Source: Sphingobium vermicomposti (GTDB lineage Bacteria; Pseudomonadota; Alphaproteobacteria; Sphingomonadales; Sphingomonadaceae). From it: a stretch of 64,000 nucleotides of DNA. The stretch spans positions 540,884 to 604,883 of the forward strand of contig NZ_JAASQR010000004.1 in the NCBI RefSeq assembly GCF_011762025.1. The letters run 5' to 3'. The notes under the pieces are model-generated. The model saw only the letters and a list, made by a program, of their open reading frames with translations. It had not been told where the DNA came from and searched no databases. The position numbers and the translations under genes are program-made. Below, piece by piece: positions 1-7,977 of this stretch. Each line of letters begins with the position of its first letter. The first letter of the stretch is position 1.

Positions 1-1
1 C

Positions 2-442
2 GCCCGTGCTTTCCCGGACGCGCTGTTAATCATGACCCATCGCGATCCGGTAGAAACCGTGCCGTCCTATGTGTCGATGCAGGCTGCCCTCTATAAGCTG
101 AGCGCGACCGTTTCCGACAGGCAGGTAAGCGGCTTCTGGTTCCCGCGCCTCGCCGAATGGATGCACTTGTTCGAAGCCGCGCGGGAACGCATCGGCGAAG
201 ACCGGTTCATCGACATCGACTATAGAGAGGTCGGCAAGGACCCGATGACCCAGGCCCAACGCGTGCTGTCGCGCATCGGCGTCCCGGTGGACGACCGGCT
301 GGAGGCTGCGCTCACCGAATTTCTGGCAGGGAACAAGCGGGAACAGCGGCCCATGCACGATTATTCGCTGGAACGGTTCGGCCTGGATGAGGACGCTATC
401 AAGAGCGCATTCGCCGCCTACCGGGCGCGCTATATCAGCTAG
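2..442 (+). CDS. Sulfotransferase family protein, C-terminal part (5' end outside window)
   Basis: The frame is open from base 2, so the gene begins before the window; 146 codons are visible. The segment ALLIMTHRDPVETVPS is typical of the PAPS-dependent sulfotransferase fold (Sulfotransfer_3 type), where the Arg and Ser of the R-D-P...S stretch contact the 3'-phosphate of PAPS. A tail with an F-I-D-I-D-Y then V-G-K-D-P pattern follows, as is common in this family. The family transfers sulfate from PAPS to hydroxyl or amine acceptors; the acceptor cannot be read here. A SnoaL-like gene follows on the same strand after about 70 bp. The fold assignment is fairly secure, the substrate unknown. 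Confidence 0.75.
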   Translation, partial: ARAFPDALLIMTHRDPVETVPSYVSMQAALYKLSATVSDRQVSGFWFPRLAEWMHLFEAARERIGEDRFIDIDYREVGKDPMTQAQRVLSRIGVPVDDRLEAALTEFLAGNKREQRPMHDYSLERFGLDEDAIKSAFAAYRARYIS

Positions 443-514
443 GTAGGGCGCTGTAGGAAGAGTTGACATGATGTCACTTGGCAACCGCAAGCATGGCGGG
501 GAATGTGGTCTGAC

Positions 515-973
515 ATGACAGATTTACAATCATTGCTGGACGAACGCGCAATCACGCGGGGCCTCAGCCGCTTTGCACGCATATTGGACCAGAAGCGCTG
601 GGACGACCTGGGTGATGTGTTCGCTGATGACCTGACCTTCCATTATGGCGTGGAAGAACAGCAGGGCATTGTCGCGTTGCGCGAACAGATGCGCCGGTTT
701 CTGGATATATGCGGCAATACGCAGCATCTGATCGGCAGCTTGCTGATCGACGTGGACGGCGATCAGGCGGTCAGCCGCGCTTATGTCCAGGCCCGCCATC
801 AACGCAGGAACGACCCGGTCGGCCCGATATTCGATTCGACCGGGGAATATGTCGACAAGTGGCAGCGCCGACCGGAAGGCTGGCGCATCGTCCGCCGCGA
901 CGCCCTGTGGTTCCTTCACCATGGCGACGCGGGCGTGCTGGCCGCCGGTGAAGCAGATTTGGGGCAGGCGTAA
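515..973 (+). CDS. SnoaL/NTF2-like fold protein (nuclear transport factor 2 family)
   Basis: This 152-residue protein has the features of SnoaL_4/ring-hydroxylase-beta-like NTF2 folds: an N-terminal helix containing ITRGLSRFARILDQKRWDDL, a strand with FADDLTFHYG, a central H-L-I-G-S stretch, and a C-terminal W-R-I-V-R-R strand. Members act as small isomerases, dehydratases or cyclases, or as accessory proteins in aromatic and steroid catabolism, and sequence alone rarely gives the substrate. I chose the ATG at 515 because a GGGGA motif lies about ten bases upstream; an in-frame ATG at 503 is the alternative. It runs convergent to the EthD-domain gene, with only 19 bp between them. Confidence 0.7.
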   Translation: MTDLQSLLDERAITRGLSRFARILDQKRWDDLGDVFADDLTFHYGVEEQQGIVALREQMRRFLDICGNTQHLIGSLLIDVDGDQAVSRAYVQARHQRRNDPVGPIFDSTGEYVDKWQRRPEGWRIVRRDALWFLHHGDAGVLAAGEADLGQA

Positions 974-992
974 AACCCGCATCGGTAACAGG

Positions 993-1607
993 CTATGGCG
1001 TGCTCGCGCCAAATATCAGCTGCGCGGTCGGCGTTTCGACGCGGCGCAGTATCAAGCGACGAACGGTAGCCGACGGTGGGCAATCGCCCAGTTGCACATG
1101 ACCGGGCATCCATAGCACCGCAGCGGCGGGGAATGGTGGAGAGCCCCAGGATTCGGTGAAATCCAGGGAGACCCCTTTACTGTCCGAAGCCAAACCCCGC
1201 GCCCAGGACAGGATATGGTCGCGCCCTGCGTCCCGATCGCCCGCCATGTCGATGAGGAAGGCAGTGCGCGAGCCATCCGCCATGGCGGGTTCACCGGGTG
1301 ACAAGGCATATTCATCCACGCCCGCCGACGCGATCCGGCTACGGTCCATGAACTTTTCCTCGTCAGCGCGCATGATGTCGCCCACCGGCCCGTTCATCAG
1401 CGCGGCGGCGGCGGCAATGTCGTCGGCCCAGAACTCGCTGATGGTGTCATAGTCCGGCACATCACCACCGATGATGTGGTTTCGGGCGTAGCGGGTGAAG
1501 GGGAAATGCCGCGCGCCCAGCGGGGCGTGCTGCTCCTCATAATAAGCGTGGAACGCAGCCCGCGTAGAATCCGGTCGATGGACCAGGGCGCAAATACTCT
1601 TGGTCAT
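993..1607 (-). CDS. EthD domain-containing protein
   Basis: This 204-residue protein starts MTKSICALVHRP and has the EthD/dimeric alpha-beta barrel look: H-A-Y-Y-E-E-Q-H-A-P-L near residue 25, followed by Y-A-R-N-H and Y-D-T-I-S-E-F-W. It is about twice the length of a single EthD domain, so a second, weaker ferredoxin-like half may follow. EthD-type proteins are small accessory or decarboxylase/dehydratase-like factors in ether, polyketide and CoA-linked degradation. Its ATG overlaps the meaB stop codon (ATGA), so it is the last gene of the B12-mutase operon. This suggests a role in the same pathway; the reaction is unknown. Confidence 0.7.
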   Translation of the reverse strand: MTKSICALVHRPDSTRAAFHAYYEEQHAPLGARHFPFTRYARNHIIGGDVPDYDTISEFWADDIAAAAALMNGPVGDIMRADEEKFMDRSRIASAGVDEYALSPGEPAMADGSRTAFLIDMAGDRDAGRDHILSWARGLASDSKGVSLDFTESWGSPPFPAAAVLWMPGHVQLGDCPPSATVRRLILRRVETPTAQLIFGASTP

Positions 1608-2560
1608 GCAAGATCATCCTTTCCGTCGATCTGCGCCAGCAGCTTCCCGGCGGCGGTATAAGGGTCGATGCGCCGGGCTTCGGCTTCCGCGAGCACGGCC
1701 TGCCCCTGAGCACCGAGCGCGCGCGCAATCAGACGCTCCCGCAAAATTGCAAGCGTCTGTTCCCGTTCACGCAGGCCGGAACGTCGGGCAAAACCATCGC
1801 GCGCCTCCAATGCTGCGCGGTGGGCGAAGATCGCGTCGGCGATAGCCTTGCCACCTTCCCCGCTGGTCGCGACTGCGCGCAGCAAGGGAGCGGACCAGCC
1901 TGCGTCCCGCGCGACCGCCGCCTGTTCGCGCAGGTGGAGCATCAATTCATATTGGCGCTGCGTCGCTTGATAGCCATCACGGTCGGCCTTGTTGATGACG
2001 AATATCTCGCCCGCTTCCATAAGGCCCGCCTTCACCGCCTGCACTTCGTCGCCCAGGCCAGGCACGCCGACGATGATGGTAGTGTGGGCCAGGTTGACGA
2101 CGTCGATTTCATCCTGTCCGACGCCGACAGTCTCGACGATCACGATGTCATATCCCATCGCGTCCAGAACCAGGCAGGCGTCATGGGTCGACCGCGACAA
2201 TCCGCCCGCTTGCCCGCGCGTGCCCAGCGACCGGATGAACACGCCGGGATCGAGCGCGTGGCGAGCCATGCGCACCCGGTCGCCCAAAATCGCGCCGCCA
2301 GTGAAAGGGCTGGACGGATCGACGGCGATGACCCCGACGCGCAAGTCCCTGCTGCGCAGTTCCGTCACCAGCATGTCGGTCAGGGTGGACTTGCCCGCGC
2401 CCGGCGGGCCGGTGACACCGACGATCTGCGCGCGTCCGGTGGCGGGGAAGATGCGCCGCACCAGATCCGCGCCACGCGGATCGCGATCGTCCAGCCAGCG
2501 GATGGCGCGCGCGCCTGCCGCGACGACCCCGTCCAGCACTCCCTGCGCGATATCATTCAT
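1604..2560 (-). CDS. meaB: Methylmalonyl-CoA mutase-associated GTPase MeaB (ArgK family)
   Basis: The 318-residue G3E-type GTPase shows the family motifs in order: Walker A GVTGPPGAGKSTLTDML near residue 40, VIAVDPSSPFTGGAILGD, the switch region VIVETVGVGQDEIDV, and the guanine-specificity motif NKAD. MeaB chaperones B12-dependent acyl-CoA mutases: it gates cobalamin loading and ejects damaged cofactor. The ATG at 2560 lies 4 bp after the stop of the B12-binding subunit gene. The same frame stays open further upstream, but that stretch overlaps the B12-subunit gene and is not protein-like. Its presence shows that the unusual mutase upstream is a true adenosylcobalamin enzyme. Confidence 0.93.
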   Translation of the reverse strand: MNDIAQGVLDGVVAAGARAIRWLDDRDPRGADLVRRIFPATGRAQIVGVTGPPGAGKSTLTDMLVTELRSRDLRVGVIAVDPSSPFTGGAILGDRVRMARHALDPGVFIRSLGTRGQAGGLSRSTHDACLVLDAMGYDIVIVETVGVGQDEIDVVNLAHTTIIVGVPGLGDEVQAVKAGLMEAGEIFVINKADRDGYQATQRQYELMLHLREQAAVARDAGWSAPLLRAVATSGEGGKAIADAIFAHRAALEARDGFARRSGLREREQTLAILRERLIARALGAQGQAVLAEAEARRIDPYTAAGKLLAQIDGKDDLA

Positions 2561-2564
2561 TCCG

Positions 2565-2993
2565 TCAGGCCGCCTCAGAAGCCTGCTTTTCGGCCCACCA
2601 TTGCTCCAGATATTGCACGATGTCGCGCGTGTCGGCTCCCATGGTGAATATCTTGTGCACGCCTGCTGCCTGCAGCAGCGGCTGATCCTCCTGCGGAATG
2701 ACGCCGCCCGCCAGCAGCAGCTTGTCCCCACCGCCCTGTTCGCGCAGCAGCCGCGCAAGCTTGGGCAGGTTGCGCGTGTGCCCTGCCGACAGGGTGGAAA
2801 TGCCCACCACGTCCACATCCTCCTGAATGGCGGCGGCGGCGACCATTTCGGGCGTCTGCTTCAGGCCAGTGAAGATCACCTCCATCCCGGCTTCGCGCAA
2901 GGCGTGGCCGATGATGGTGACGCCCACCGTATGCGTATCCATGCCCAGCTTGGCGAGCAGCACGCGCAGGCGACGGTTTGGCTGTTCCTGCAT
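2565..2993 (-). CDS. B12-binding (small) subunit of an acyl-CoA mutase
   Basis: This 142-residue protein starts MQEQPNRRLRV and is a stand-alone cobalamin-binding Rossmann domain. It has the DxHxxG signature (DTHTVG, residues about 19-24), whose His is the lower axial ligand of cobalt, then GISTLSAGH and LLAGGVIP, which line the nucleotide tail. The size and separate gene match the small subunits of isobutyryl-CoA and 2-hydroxyisobutyryl-CoA mutases rather than single-chain methylmalonyl-CoA mutase. It lies 4 bp from both the large-subunit gene and meaB. The frame extends to 3071, but that part overlaps the large-subunit gene, so I start at 2993. Confidence 0.92.
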   Translation of the reverse strand: MQEQPNRRLRVLLAKLGMDTHTVGVTIIGHALREAGMEVIFTGLKQTPEMVAAAAIQEDVDVVGISTLSAGHTRNLPKLARLLREQGGGDKLLLAGGVIPQEDQPLLQAAGVHKIFTMGADTRDIVQYLEQWWAEKQASEAA

Positions 2994-2997
2994 GTCG

Positions 2998-4719
2998 TCA
3001 AACTCCTGCAAGCTGGCTGTCGGGGGTATGGACGCCGAAAACGTCGCGCATCGCGTTGCACAGCTCGCCATGCGTGGCGTAGAGCTTCACCGCATCCAGG
3101 CAGACGGGGACCAGATTGTCGCCGTTGCGCGCCGCTTCGCGCACCTTGTCCAGCGCGGCATCGACCGCTGGCTGGTCCCGCCGGGCACGAAGCGCACGGA
3201 CCTTTTCGACCTGCTGTTCCTCCATCTCATCGTTCAGGCGGAAGATTTCGATTTCACGCTTTTCCTCCGGCAGGACCAGATGGTTGACGCCGACCCATTT
3301 GCGGCGGCCCTCCTCCAGATCCTTGTTCCGTTCATATTGTTCGCGGCCAAGGGCGCGCTGGAAATAGCCGGTCTCGATCGCCTTGACCGCGCCGCCCATG
3401 GCGAAGATCTTTTCCATCTCCGCAAAGGCCGCGTCCTCCATCTGCTTGGTCAGCGTTTCGACATAATAGGACCCGGCGAGCGGATCGATGGTTTCCGCCA
3501 CGCCGGTTTCATGCGCGACGATATGTTGAAGCGCCGCGCCGACCCGGATCGCTTCTTCGGCGGGCAGTGAATGGGCCTCATCGTGCAGCGGCGTGGTCAT
3601 ATTCTCGCCCGCGCCGCCCAACGCGCACGCGGTCGCCATGATGGCGAGGCGACCGATATTGTTGAGCGGCTGCTGAAGCGTGAGCGCGATGGTGGTGGGC
3701 GACGTCATGAGCCGAATCTTGAGCGCTTCGGGCCGGGTCGCACCATAGCGTTCCTTCATCAGCCGCGCCCAGCATTTGCGGAAGGCCCGCAGCTTGCAGA
3801 TGCCTTCGAAGAAATCCATGTCCACATTGACGACGAAATGGTTGAGGTAAGGCGCGACCGTGTCGATGTCCAAACCGCGTTCCAGCGTCGCGTCGATATA
3901 GGCGCAGCAGATCGCCAGGCTGAACGCGATTTCCTGCACCGGGTTCGCCTTGGCCGGTTGAAGCTGGGCGGAGATGATGGACAGCGGTGCCCAATTGGGA
4001 TGGTTGCGAATGATATATTCAATCGCGTCGGTCGCGATGCGCAGGCCATGTTCGGGCGGATAGATATAGCGCCCGACGCAGGTATATTCGATCAGGATGC
4101 CGTTGACGATGTGGAGGACGAAATCCTTGGGATCGACGCCCTTTTTCTCCAGGGCGGCGATGATCATCGCCAGGTTCACCGGCTGCGGTGCGTTACATAC
4201 GCTCATGAGATATTTGAGCTTGTCGAAAGGCAGGTCGAACGCGTTTTCCAGGTCTTCCAGACTGTCGAGCGCCATGCCTGCGCGGCCCACTTCGCCCTCC
4301 ACCATCGGGTCGTCGCTGTCATAGCCGTTGGTGGTGGCCAGGTCATATTCCAGGATCAGGCCGGACAATCCCTGGTCCAGCATGAAGCGCGCCCGCTTCG
4401 CCCAATCCTCACCCTTGCCGAAGCCGGTGACCTGGGTCATCGTCCAGAAGCCGGAGCGATGGCCGTTGGGCCGGGTCGACCGGGTATAAGGATATTCTCC
4501 GGGGAAACCGACATCCTTGAGATAATCGAAACCCACCGCGTCCAGATCGGCGGGCGTATAGAGCGGCTTGATCGGCCATTTGAGCGCCTGGGTGACGAAG
4601 GGATCACGGCGTTCCGGTTGCGCAGCGACGAAAGGCGCGCGCGTTTCCGCCTGCCAGCGTTCCGTTTCGGCGATGATATTGTCGTTGGCGGGGGCAAATT
4701 CGCTGACAGGGCGGTTCAT
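2998..4719 (-). CDS. Divergent B12-dependent acyl-CoA mutase, large subunit (substrate not methylmalonyl-CoA)
   Basis: The 573-residue protein covers only the TIM-barrel catalytic part of the methylmalonyl-CoA mutase family (EYPYTR near 75-80, GYDSDDP near 132-138, YIYPPEHGLRI near 218-228, LQQPLNNIGR, DPLAGSYYVE). By alignment from memory with the Propionibacterium enzyme, three key residues differ: Tyr89 becomes His87, the carboxylate-binding Arg207 becomes Val215, and His244 becomes Gln252. Arg283 appears kept. The pocket is therefore unlikely to hold methylmalonyl-CoA. The large-plus-small subunit layout resembles isobutyryl- or hydroxyisobutyryl-CoA mutases, but the usual active-site His of those is also gone. 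The start at 4719 overlaps the SDR stop by ATGA. An upstream in-frame Met would run into the SDR gene. Confidence 0.88.
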   Translation of the reverse strand: MNRPVSEFAPANDNIIAETERWQAETRAPFVAAQPERRDPFVTQALKWPIKPLYTPADLDAVGFDYLKDVGFPGEYPYTRSTRPNGHRSGFWTMTQVTGFGKGEDWAKRARFMLDQGLSGLILEYDLATTNGYDSDDPMVEGEVGRAGMALDSLEDLENAFDLPFDKLKYLMSVCNAPQPVNLAMIIAALEKKGVDPKDFVLHIVNGILIEYTCVGRYIYPPEHGLRIATDAIEYIIRNHPNWAPLSIISAQLQPAKANPVQEIAFSLAICCAYIDATLERGLDIDTVAPYLNHFVVNVDMDFFEGICKLRAFRKCWARLMKERYGATRPEALKIRLMTSPTTIALTLQQPLNNIGRLAIMATACALGGAGENMTTPLHDEAHSLPAEEAIRVGAALQHIVAHETGVAETIDPLAGSYYVETLTKQMEDAAFAEMEKIFAMGGAVKAIETGYFQRALGREQYERNKDLEEGRRKWVGVNHLVLPEEKREIEIFRLNDEMEEQQVEKVRALRARRDQPAVDAALDKVREAARNGDNLVPVCLDAVKLYATHGELCNAMRDVFGVHTPDSQLAGV

Positions 4720-5672
4720 GCGACTTCCTTCAGGATCAGGGTTTCGGCAACGTCCCACAGGCGGCGCGCGTCATCGGGGTCGAGCGAGGCGGCGGTGACG
4801 CCCCAGCCGGACGGAAGCGACGGCGACCAGATCGGCGCGATGGCGCAATCCTCCAGATAAAGGCCGCCCTGCCCCGCCAGTTCTGGCGCGACGGCGGCCC
4901 AGACCGGCGTCGCCGCGCCTTCGTCCGCCGTTTTCATCCGCCCGTGCGGCAAGGTCCCATCTTCATTCACCCAGCCCAGCCGAACGGCGTCTTCGAAGGT
5001 GACATGGCGGCCCAGATTAGTGGCGACGCCGCCCGGCGTGCAGGCGTTCATAGTGACGCCCTGCCGTGCATGGCGGCGGCTATATTCCACGGCGAGCAAA
5101 TTGGCGCACAGCTTGGCATGGCCATAGGCTTCGAACTTTTCATAGTCGCGCTGTCCGTAATTCAGGTCGTCCAGCCTCAGCTTTGCAAAATGATGCGAAC
5201 CGGACGAGACGATCACGACCCGGCCCGTGCGCGCGGCCAGATTGGGCAGCAACAGTTCGGACAGGAGGAACGGCGCGAAATAATTGACCGCCATCTGGCT
5301 TTCAAACCCGTCTTCCGTGCGGGCCAGCGGCGGGCCCATCAGCCCTGCATTGTTGATGAGCAGGTCAAGCGGGCGGTCGCCCCACCGCGCGGCAAATGCG
5401 CGGACGGTGGCCATGGATAGTAGGTCGATGGCTTCCACCGCTGGGCGTGCGTGCGCGCCGCTCTGTGCCGCGATCGCTTCCGCTGCTTGATCACCTGCCG
5501 CGACATCGCGCACCGCCAGTGTCACCTCCGCCCCTGCCCTGACCAGGGCGGATGCGATGGCAACTCCCACGCCGGACGAGGCACCGGTCACGATGGCGGT
5601 GCGCCCGGCCAGATCGACACCGCGCAATAAGTCGTCGGCGGTCGGCACGGCGGCGCTGTGCGGGTTTGACAT
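4716..5672 (-). CDS. Short-chain dehydrogenase/reductase (retinol dehydrogenase/WWOX-like)
   Basis: This 318-residue SDR has the cofactor motif TGASSGVG near residue 34, LLINNAGLM near 106, VIVSSGSHH, and the catalytic pair in YGHAKLC near residue 184. The lengthened C-terminal half resembles retinol-dehydrogenase/WWOX-type SDRs. It probably oxidises or reduces a hydroxyl or keto group on the compound processed by this operon; cofactor preference (NADP or NAD) is uncertain. A clear Shine-Dalgarno (AGGAG) precedes the ATG at 5672. It is the first gene of the operon leading into the B12 mutase and lies divergent from the AraC-type regulator, which may control it. Confidence 0.85.
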   Translation of the reverse strand: MSNPHSAAVPTADDLLRGVDLAGRTAIVTGASSGVGVAIASALVRAGAEVTLAVRDVAAGDQAAEAIAAQSGAHARPAVEAIDLLSMATVRAFAARWGDRPLDLLINNAGLMGPPLARTEDGFESQMAVNYFAPFLLSELLLPNLAARTGRVVIVSSGSHHFAKLRLDDLNYGQRDYEKFEAYGHAKLCANLLAVEYSRRHARQGVTMNACTPGGVATNLGRHVTFEDAVRLGWVNEDGTLPHGRMKTADEGAATPVWAAVAPELAGQGGLYLEDCAIAPIWSPSLPSGWGVTAASLDPDDARRLWDVAETLILKEVA

Positions 5673-5754
5673 TCTCTCTCCTGATTTATTGACCGCAATT
5701 TACAGCAAGGCGCAGACCGGGCCAATCGGGGCCTTGCGGTTTGGCGCACGATTC
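5673..5754. promoter_or_regulatory. Divergent promoter region with 7-bp inverted repeat
   Basis: This 82-bp gap separates the leftward mutase operon from the rightward AraC regulator and must hold both promoters. It contains the inverted repeat GCAAGGC (5705-5711) and GCCTTGC (5731-5737). This could be an operator, although AraC proteins more often bind direct repeats. Confidence 0.35.
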
Positions 5755-6660
5755 ATGAATATAGCGCATGATTTCATAATGGAGCCAAGCGTGGCCACCC
5801 ACATCATCGACGCGCAGCAGAGCAAGGATCTGGTGCAGGGACGCATCGCTCTGCCAGGCGTGCTCATCGAGCTATGCGCCTTTCCAGAGGTCGAAGCCGA
5901 AACGATAGTGGTCACGGAAACGCAGGCGATCCTCTCACTCGGCCTTTCGCGCCTGCTGACAGGGTCGGAGGGTCGTCTGGCTGGCAATGAACGCACGCCC
6001 TTCATCCGTTTCGGGGCGCTGGGTTTCCGCCCGGCGGGAACGCCGATGGAAATGCGGGTGTCGGGCGGGGCGTTCCACACGCTGCGCTGCCGGTTTGAAG
6101 ATTGGCGGATCGAAGCGGCGCTGGGCGCTGGACCGTTGGGACAGGCGGCGCTGGCGGCCTGTTTCGACATCAGGTCGCAAGCGATGGAAGACGCGATGCT
6201 GCGTCTGGCCAGTGAAGCGGAACAGCCGCAGGCGGACAGCGCGGCGCTGGCCCAATCGCTGGTCGCTATCCTGCTGATCGACCTTCGGCGATATCTGTCG
6301 GGCGCAGAGGTGCGGGCGCATCGTCGCAAGGGTGGCCTGACGCCGCGCATGCTGCGCCAGGTGCTGGAGCAGATCGACGCGCCAGGCCCGCCCCCGGACA
6401 TCGACATGCTCGCCGCATCATGCGGGCTTAGCCGTTATCATTTCATGCGCTGCTTCCGCGACATGATGGGCATCGCGCCGGGGGCATTCACGCGCGAGGC
6501 AAGGATGCGGCGCGCCAAGGCATTGTTGGGAGGAGACGAACGGCGACCCTTGGCCGACATAGCGCGGGATTTGGGCTATTCAGGCGCTCCCGCCTTTTGC
6601 GCCGCCTTTCGGCAACAGGTAGGACGCTCTCCGTCCGCCTATCGCGCGCTCATTCGATAG
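5755..6660 (+). CDS. AraC family transcriptional regulator
   Basis: This is a roughly 301-residue regulator. The C-terminal 100 residues form the double helix-turn-helix of the AraC/XylS family: IDMLAASCGLSRYHFMRCFR, then an M-G-I-A-P link, then LADIARDLGYSGAPAFCAAF and a final R-S-P-S-A-Y-R motif. The N-terminal half is a weakly conserved ligand-sensing region. It is divergent from the SDR-mutase operon with 82 bp between starts, so it is the likely local regulator responding to a pathway compound. Two start codons are possible (5755 and 5779) and neither has a strong ribosome site. The frame stays open upstream only by overlapping the SDR gene. Confidence 0.85.
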   Translation: MNIAHDFIMEPSVATHIIDAQQSKDLVQGRIALPGVLIELCAFPEVEAETIVVTETQAILSLGLSRLLTGSEGRLAGNERTPFIRFGALGFRPAGTPMEMRVSGGAFHTLRCRFEDWRIEAALGAGPLGQAALAACFDIRSQAMEDAMLRLASEAEQPQADSAALAQSLVAILLIDLRRYLSGAEVRAHRRKGGLTPRMLRQVLEQIDAPGPPPDIDMLAASCGLSRYHFMRCFRDMMGIAPGAFTREARMRRAKALLGGDERRPLADIARDLGYSGAPAFCAAFRQQVGRSPSAYRALIR

Positions 6661-6735
6661 CGGAACATCCCGAATGCATCCCGCCGACAGGATTTCGCAG
6701 GTTGCTCATCCACGCTCATGGCTTCATAAGATCAT

Positions 6736-7419
6736 ATGACAATCCCATTACAGAATGCGCCTTCGCTTTCGAGAATTCAGGAAAACTGGCTCGCCGCGCG
6801 GGAACGCCAATTGCTTACCTGGCTCTGCAGCCGGATGCCGCGCTGGGTCACGCCCGACCGCCTGACATTTCTGGGCATGGTTGGCGCGTTCATGATCTTC
6901 CTGGGCTATGTGGCCAGCGCCGTGAACCCATCCTGGCTGCTCGTCGCCATCGCTGGCTATGTCGTCCAGTGGTTCGGCGACTCGATGGATGGCAGCATCG
7001 CGCGCTATCGGCGAATCGAACGCCCATCCTACGGCTATTTCATCGATCATAGCTGCGATGGCCTTGCGACATTGCTGATCCTGGCCGGGATCGGCCTTAG
7101 CCCATATGTGACCATGGATATCGCGATGGTGGCGCTGGCGGGATATCTGTTGCTGTCGATCCACGCCTATCTTTCCGCCCGCGTGCTGGGTGAATTCAAA
7201 CTGTCCTATCTCGCGGCGGGGCCGACGGAATTGCGGCTGATCCTGATCGCCCTGACGTTGATGATGATGGTGCTGGGGTCAGGCCCCGGACTGTTCGGTG
7301 CGGTGTCGGGCTTCGATATTTTCGTGGGGACGGCGGGTGCCATCCTGATCCTGCTGTTCATCATCCAGACACTGGTCACCGGGCGGCGGCTGGCGCAGGC
7401 CGAGCGGCGCGCGCAATGA
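6736..7419 (+). CDS. CDP-alcohol phosphatidyltransferase family membrane protein
   Basis: This 227-residue integral membrane protein carries the complete CDP-alcohol phosphotransferase signature near residues 82-108: D-S-M-D-G, then A-R, a conserved Gly, and D-H-S-C-D, providing the four Asp that bind the catalytic metals. Several hydrophobic helices follow (I-L-I-L-L-F-I-I near the C-terminus). The family moves a phosphoryl alcohol from a CDP-lipid onto an alcohol such as inositol, glycerol phosphate or choline; the acceptor is not readable. It starts a rightward run of housekeeping genes and is followed 30 bp later by the UPF0178 gene. Confidence 0.85.
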   Translation: MTIPLQNAPSLSRIQENWLAARERQLLTWLCSRMPRWVTPDRLTFLGMVGAFMIFLGYVASAVNPSWLLVAIAGYVVQWFGDSMDGSIARYRRIERPSYGYFIDHSCDGLATLLILAGIGLSPYVTMDIAMVALAGYLLLSIHAYLSARVLGEFKLSYLAAGPTELRLILIALTLMMMVLGSGPGLFGAVSGFDIFVGTAGAILILLFIIQTLVTGRRLAQAERRAQ

Positions 7420-7449
7420 CAATCGGCGCGGCTTGAGCGCGGCCTGCCC

Positions 7450-7926
7450 ATGATCCAGATACTGATCGACGCCGATGCCTGTCCGGTGAAGGATGAAGTC
7501 TACAAGGTCGCGCTTCGCCATGACGTGCCGGTCATGGTGGTCAGCAACAGCCCCATAAGAATACCCAGCCACCCCCTGATCAGCCGGACGGTGGTCAGCG
7601 ATGGGTTCGATGCGGCGGACGACTGGATCGCCGAACGTGTGGCGAGCGGGACGATCGTCATCACCGCCGACATATTGCTGGCGGACCGTTGCCTGAAAAT
7701 GGATGGCGTGGTGATCTCGCCCACGGGCAAGCCATTCACCGCTGCGTCGATTGGCAACGCCATCGCGGTCAGGGCGATCATGGCTGACCTGCGGGCGGGC
7801 GGCGACAATGTCGGCGGGCCTGCCGCTTTCAGCAAGGCTGATCGATCCCGTTTCCTGTCCGCGCTGGATGAAGCGCTGGTCCGGCTGATCAGGATGCAGC
7901 GCCGCGCGGAGCAGCAACCGCTTTGA
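7450..7926 (+). CDS. YaiI/YqxD family protein (UPF0178, DUF188)
   Basis: This 158-residue protein begins MIQILIDADACPVKDEVYKV, the hallmark of the UPF0178 family, and contains ISRTVVSDGFDAADDWIAE and TADILLADRCL, with acidic residues laid out as in PIN-like nucleases. The length matches the family. Its biochemical role is not established; the conserved Asp residues suggest a metal-dependent nuclease-like fold. It sits between a phospholipid-synthase-type gene and the ribosomal oxygenase gene, an ordinary housekeeping neighbourhood. Confidence 0.9.
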   Translation: MIQILIDADACPVKDEVYKVALRHDVPVMVVSNSPIRIPSHPLISRTVVSDGFDAADDWIAERVASGTIVITADILLADRCLKMDGVVISPTGKPFTAASIGNAIAVRAIMADLRAGGDNVGGPAAFSKADRSRFLSALDEALVRLIRMQRRAEQQPL

Positions 7927-7934
7927 CATTGACC

Positions 7935-7964
7935 GCTGACGGGCGCACGGGTCGCCCGGTCAGC
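7935..7964 (+). terminator. Hairpin after the UPF0178 gene (weak terminator candidate)
   Basis: GCTGAC...GTCAGC arms extend to an 11-bp stem with one bulged C in the 51-bp gap before roxA. No U-tract follows, so termination is doubtful. It may instead affect translation of the downstream gene, whose start has no clear ribosome site. Confidence 0.3.
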
Positions 7965-7977
7965 TTCGCGAGCATTC

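Noticed and set aside
2561..2818. N-terminal extension of the meaB frame
   Set aside because: The extra 86 codons overlap the B12-subunit gene in another frame and read as Arg/Cys-rich nonsense; family members start at the chosen Met.
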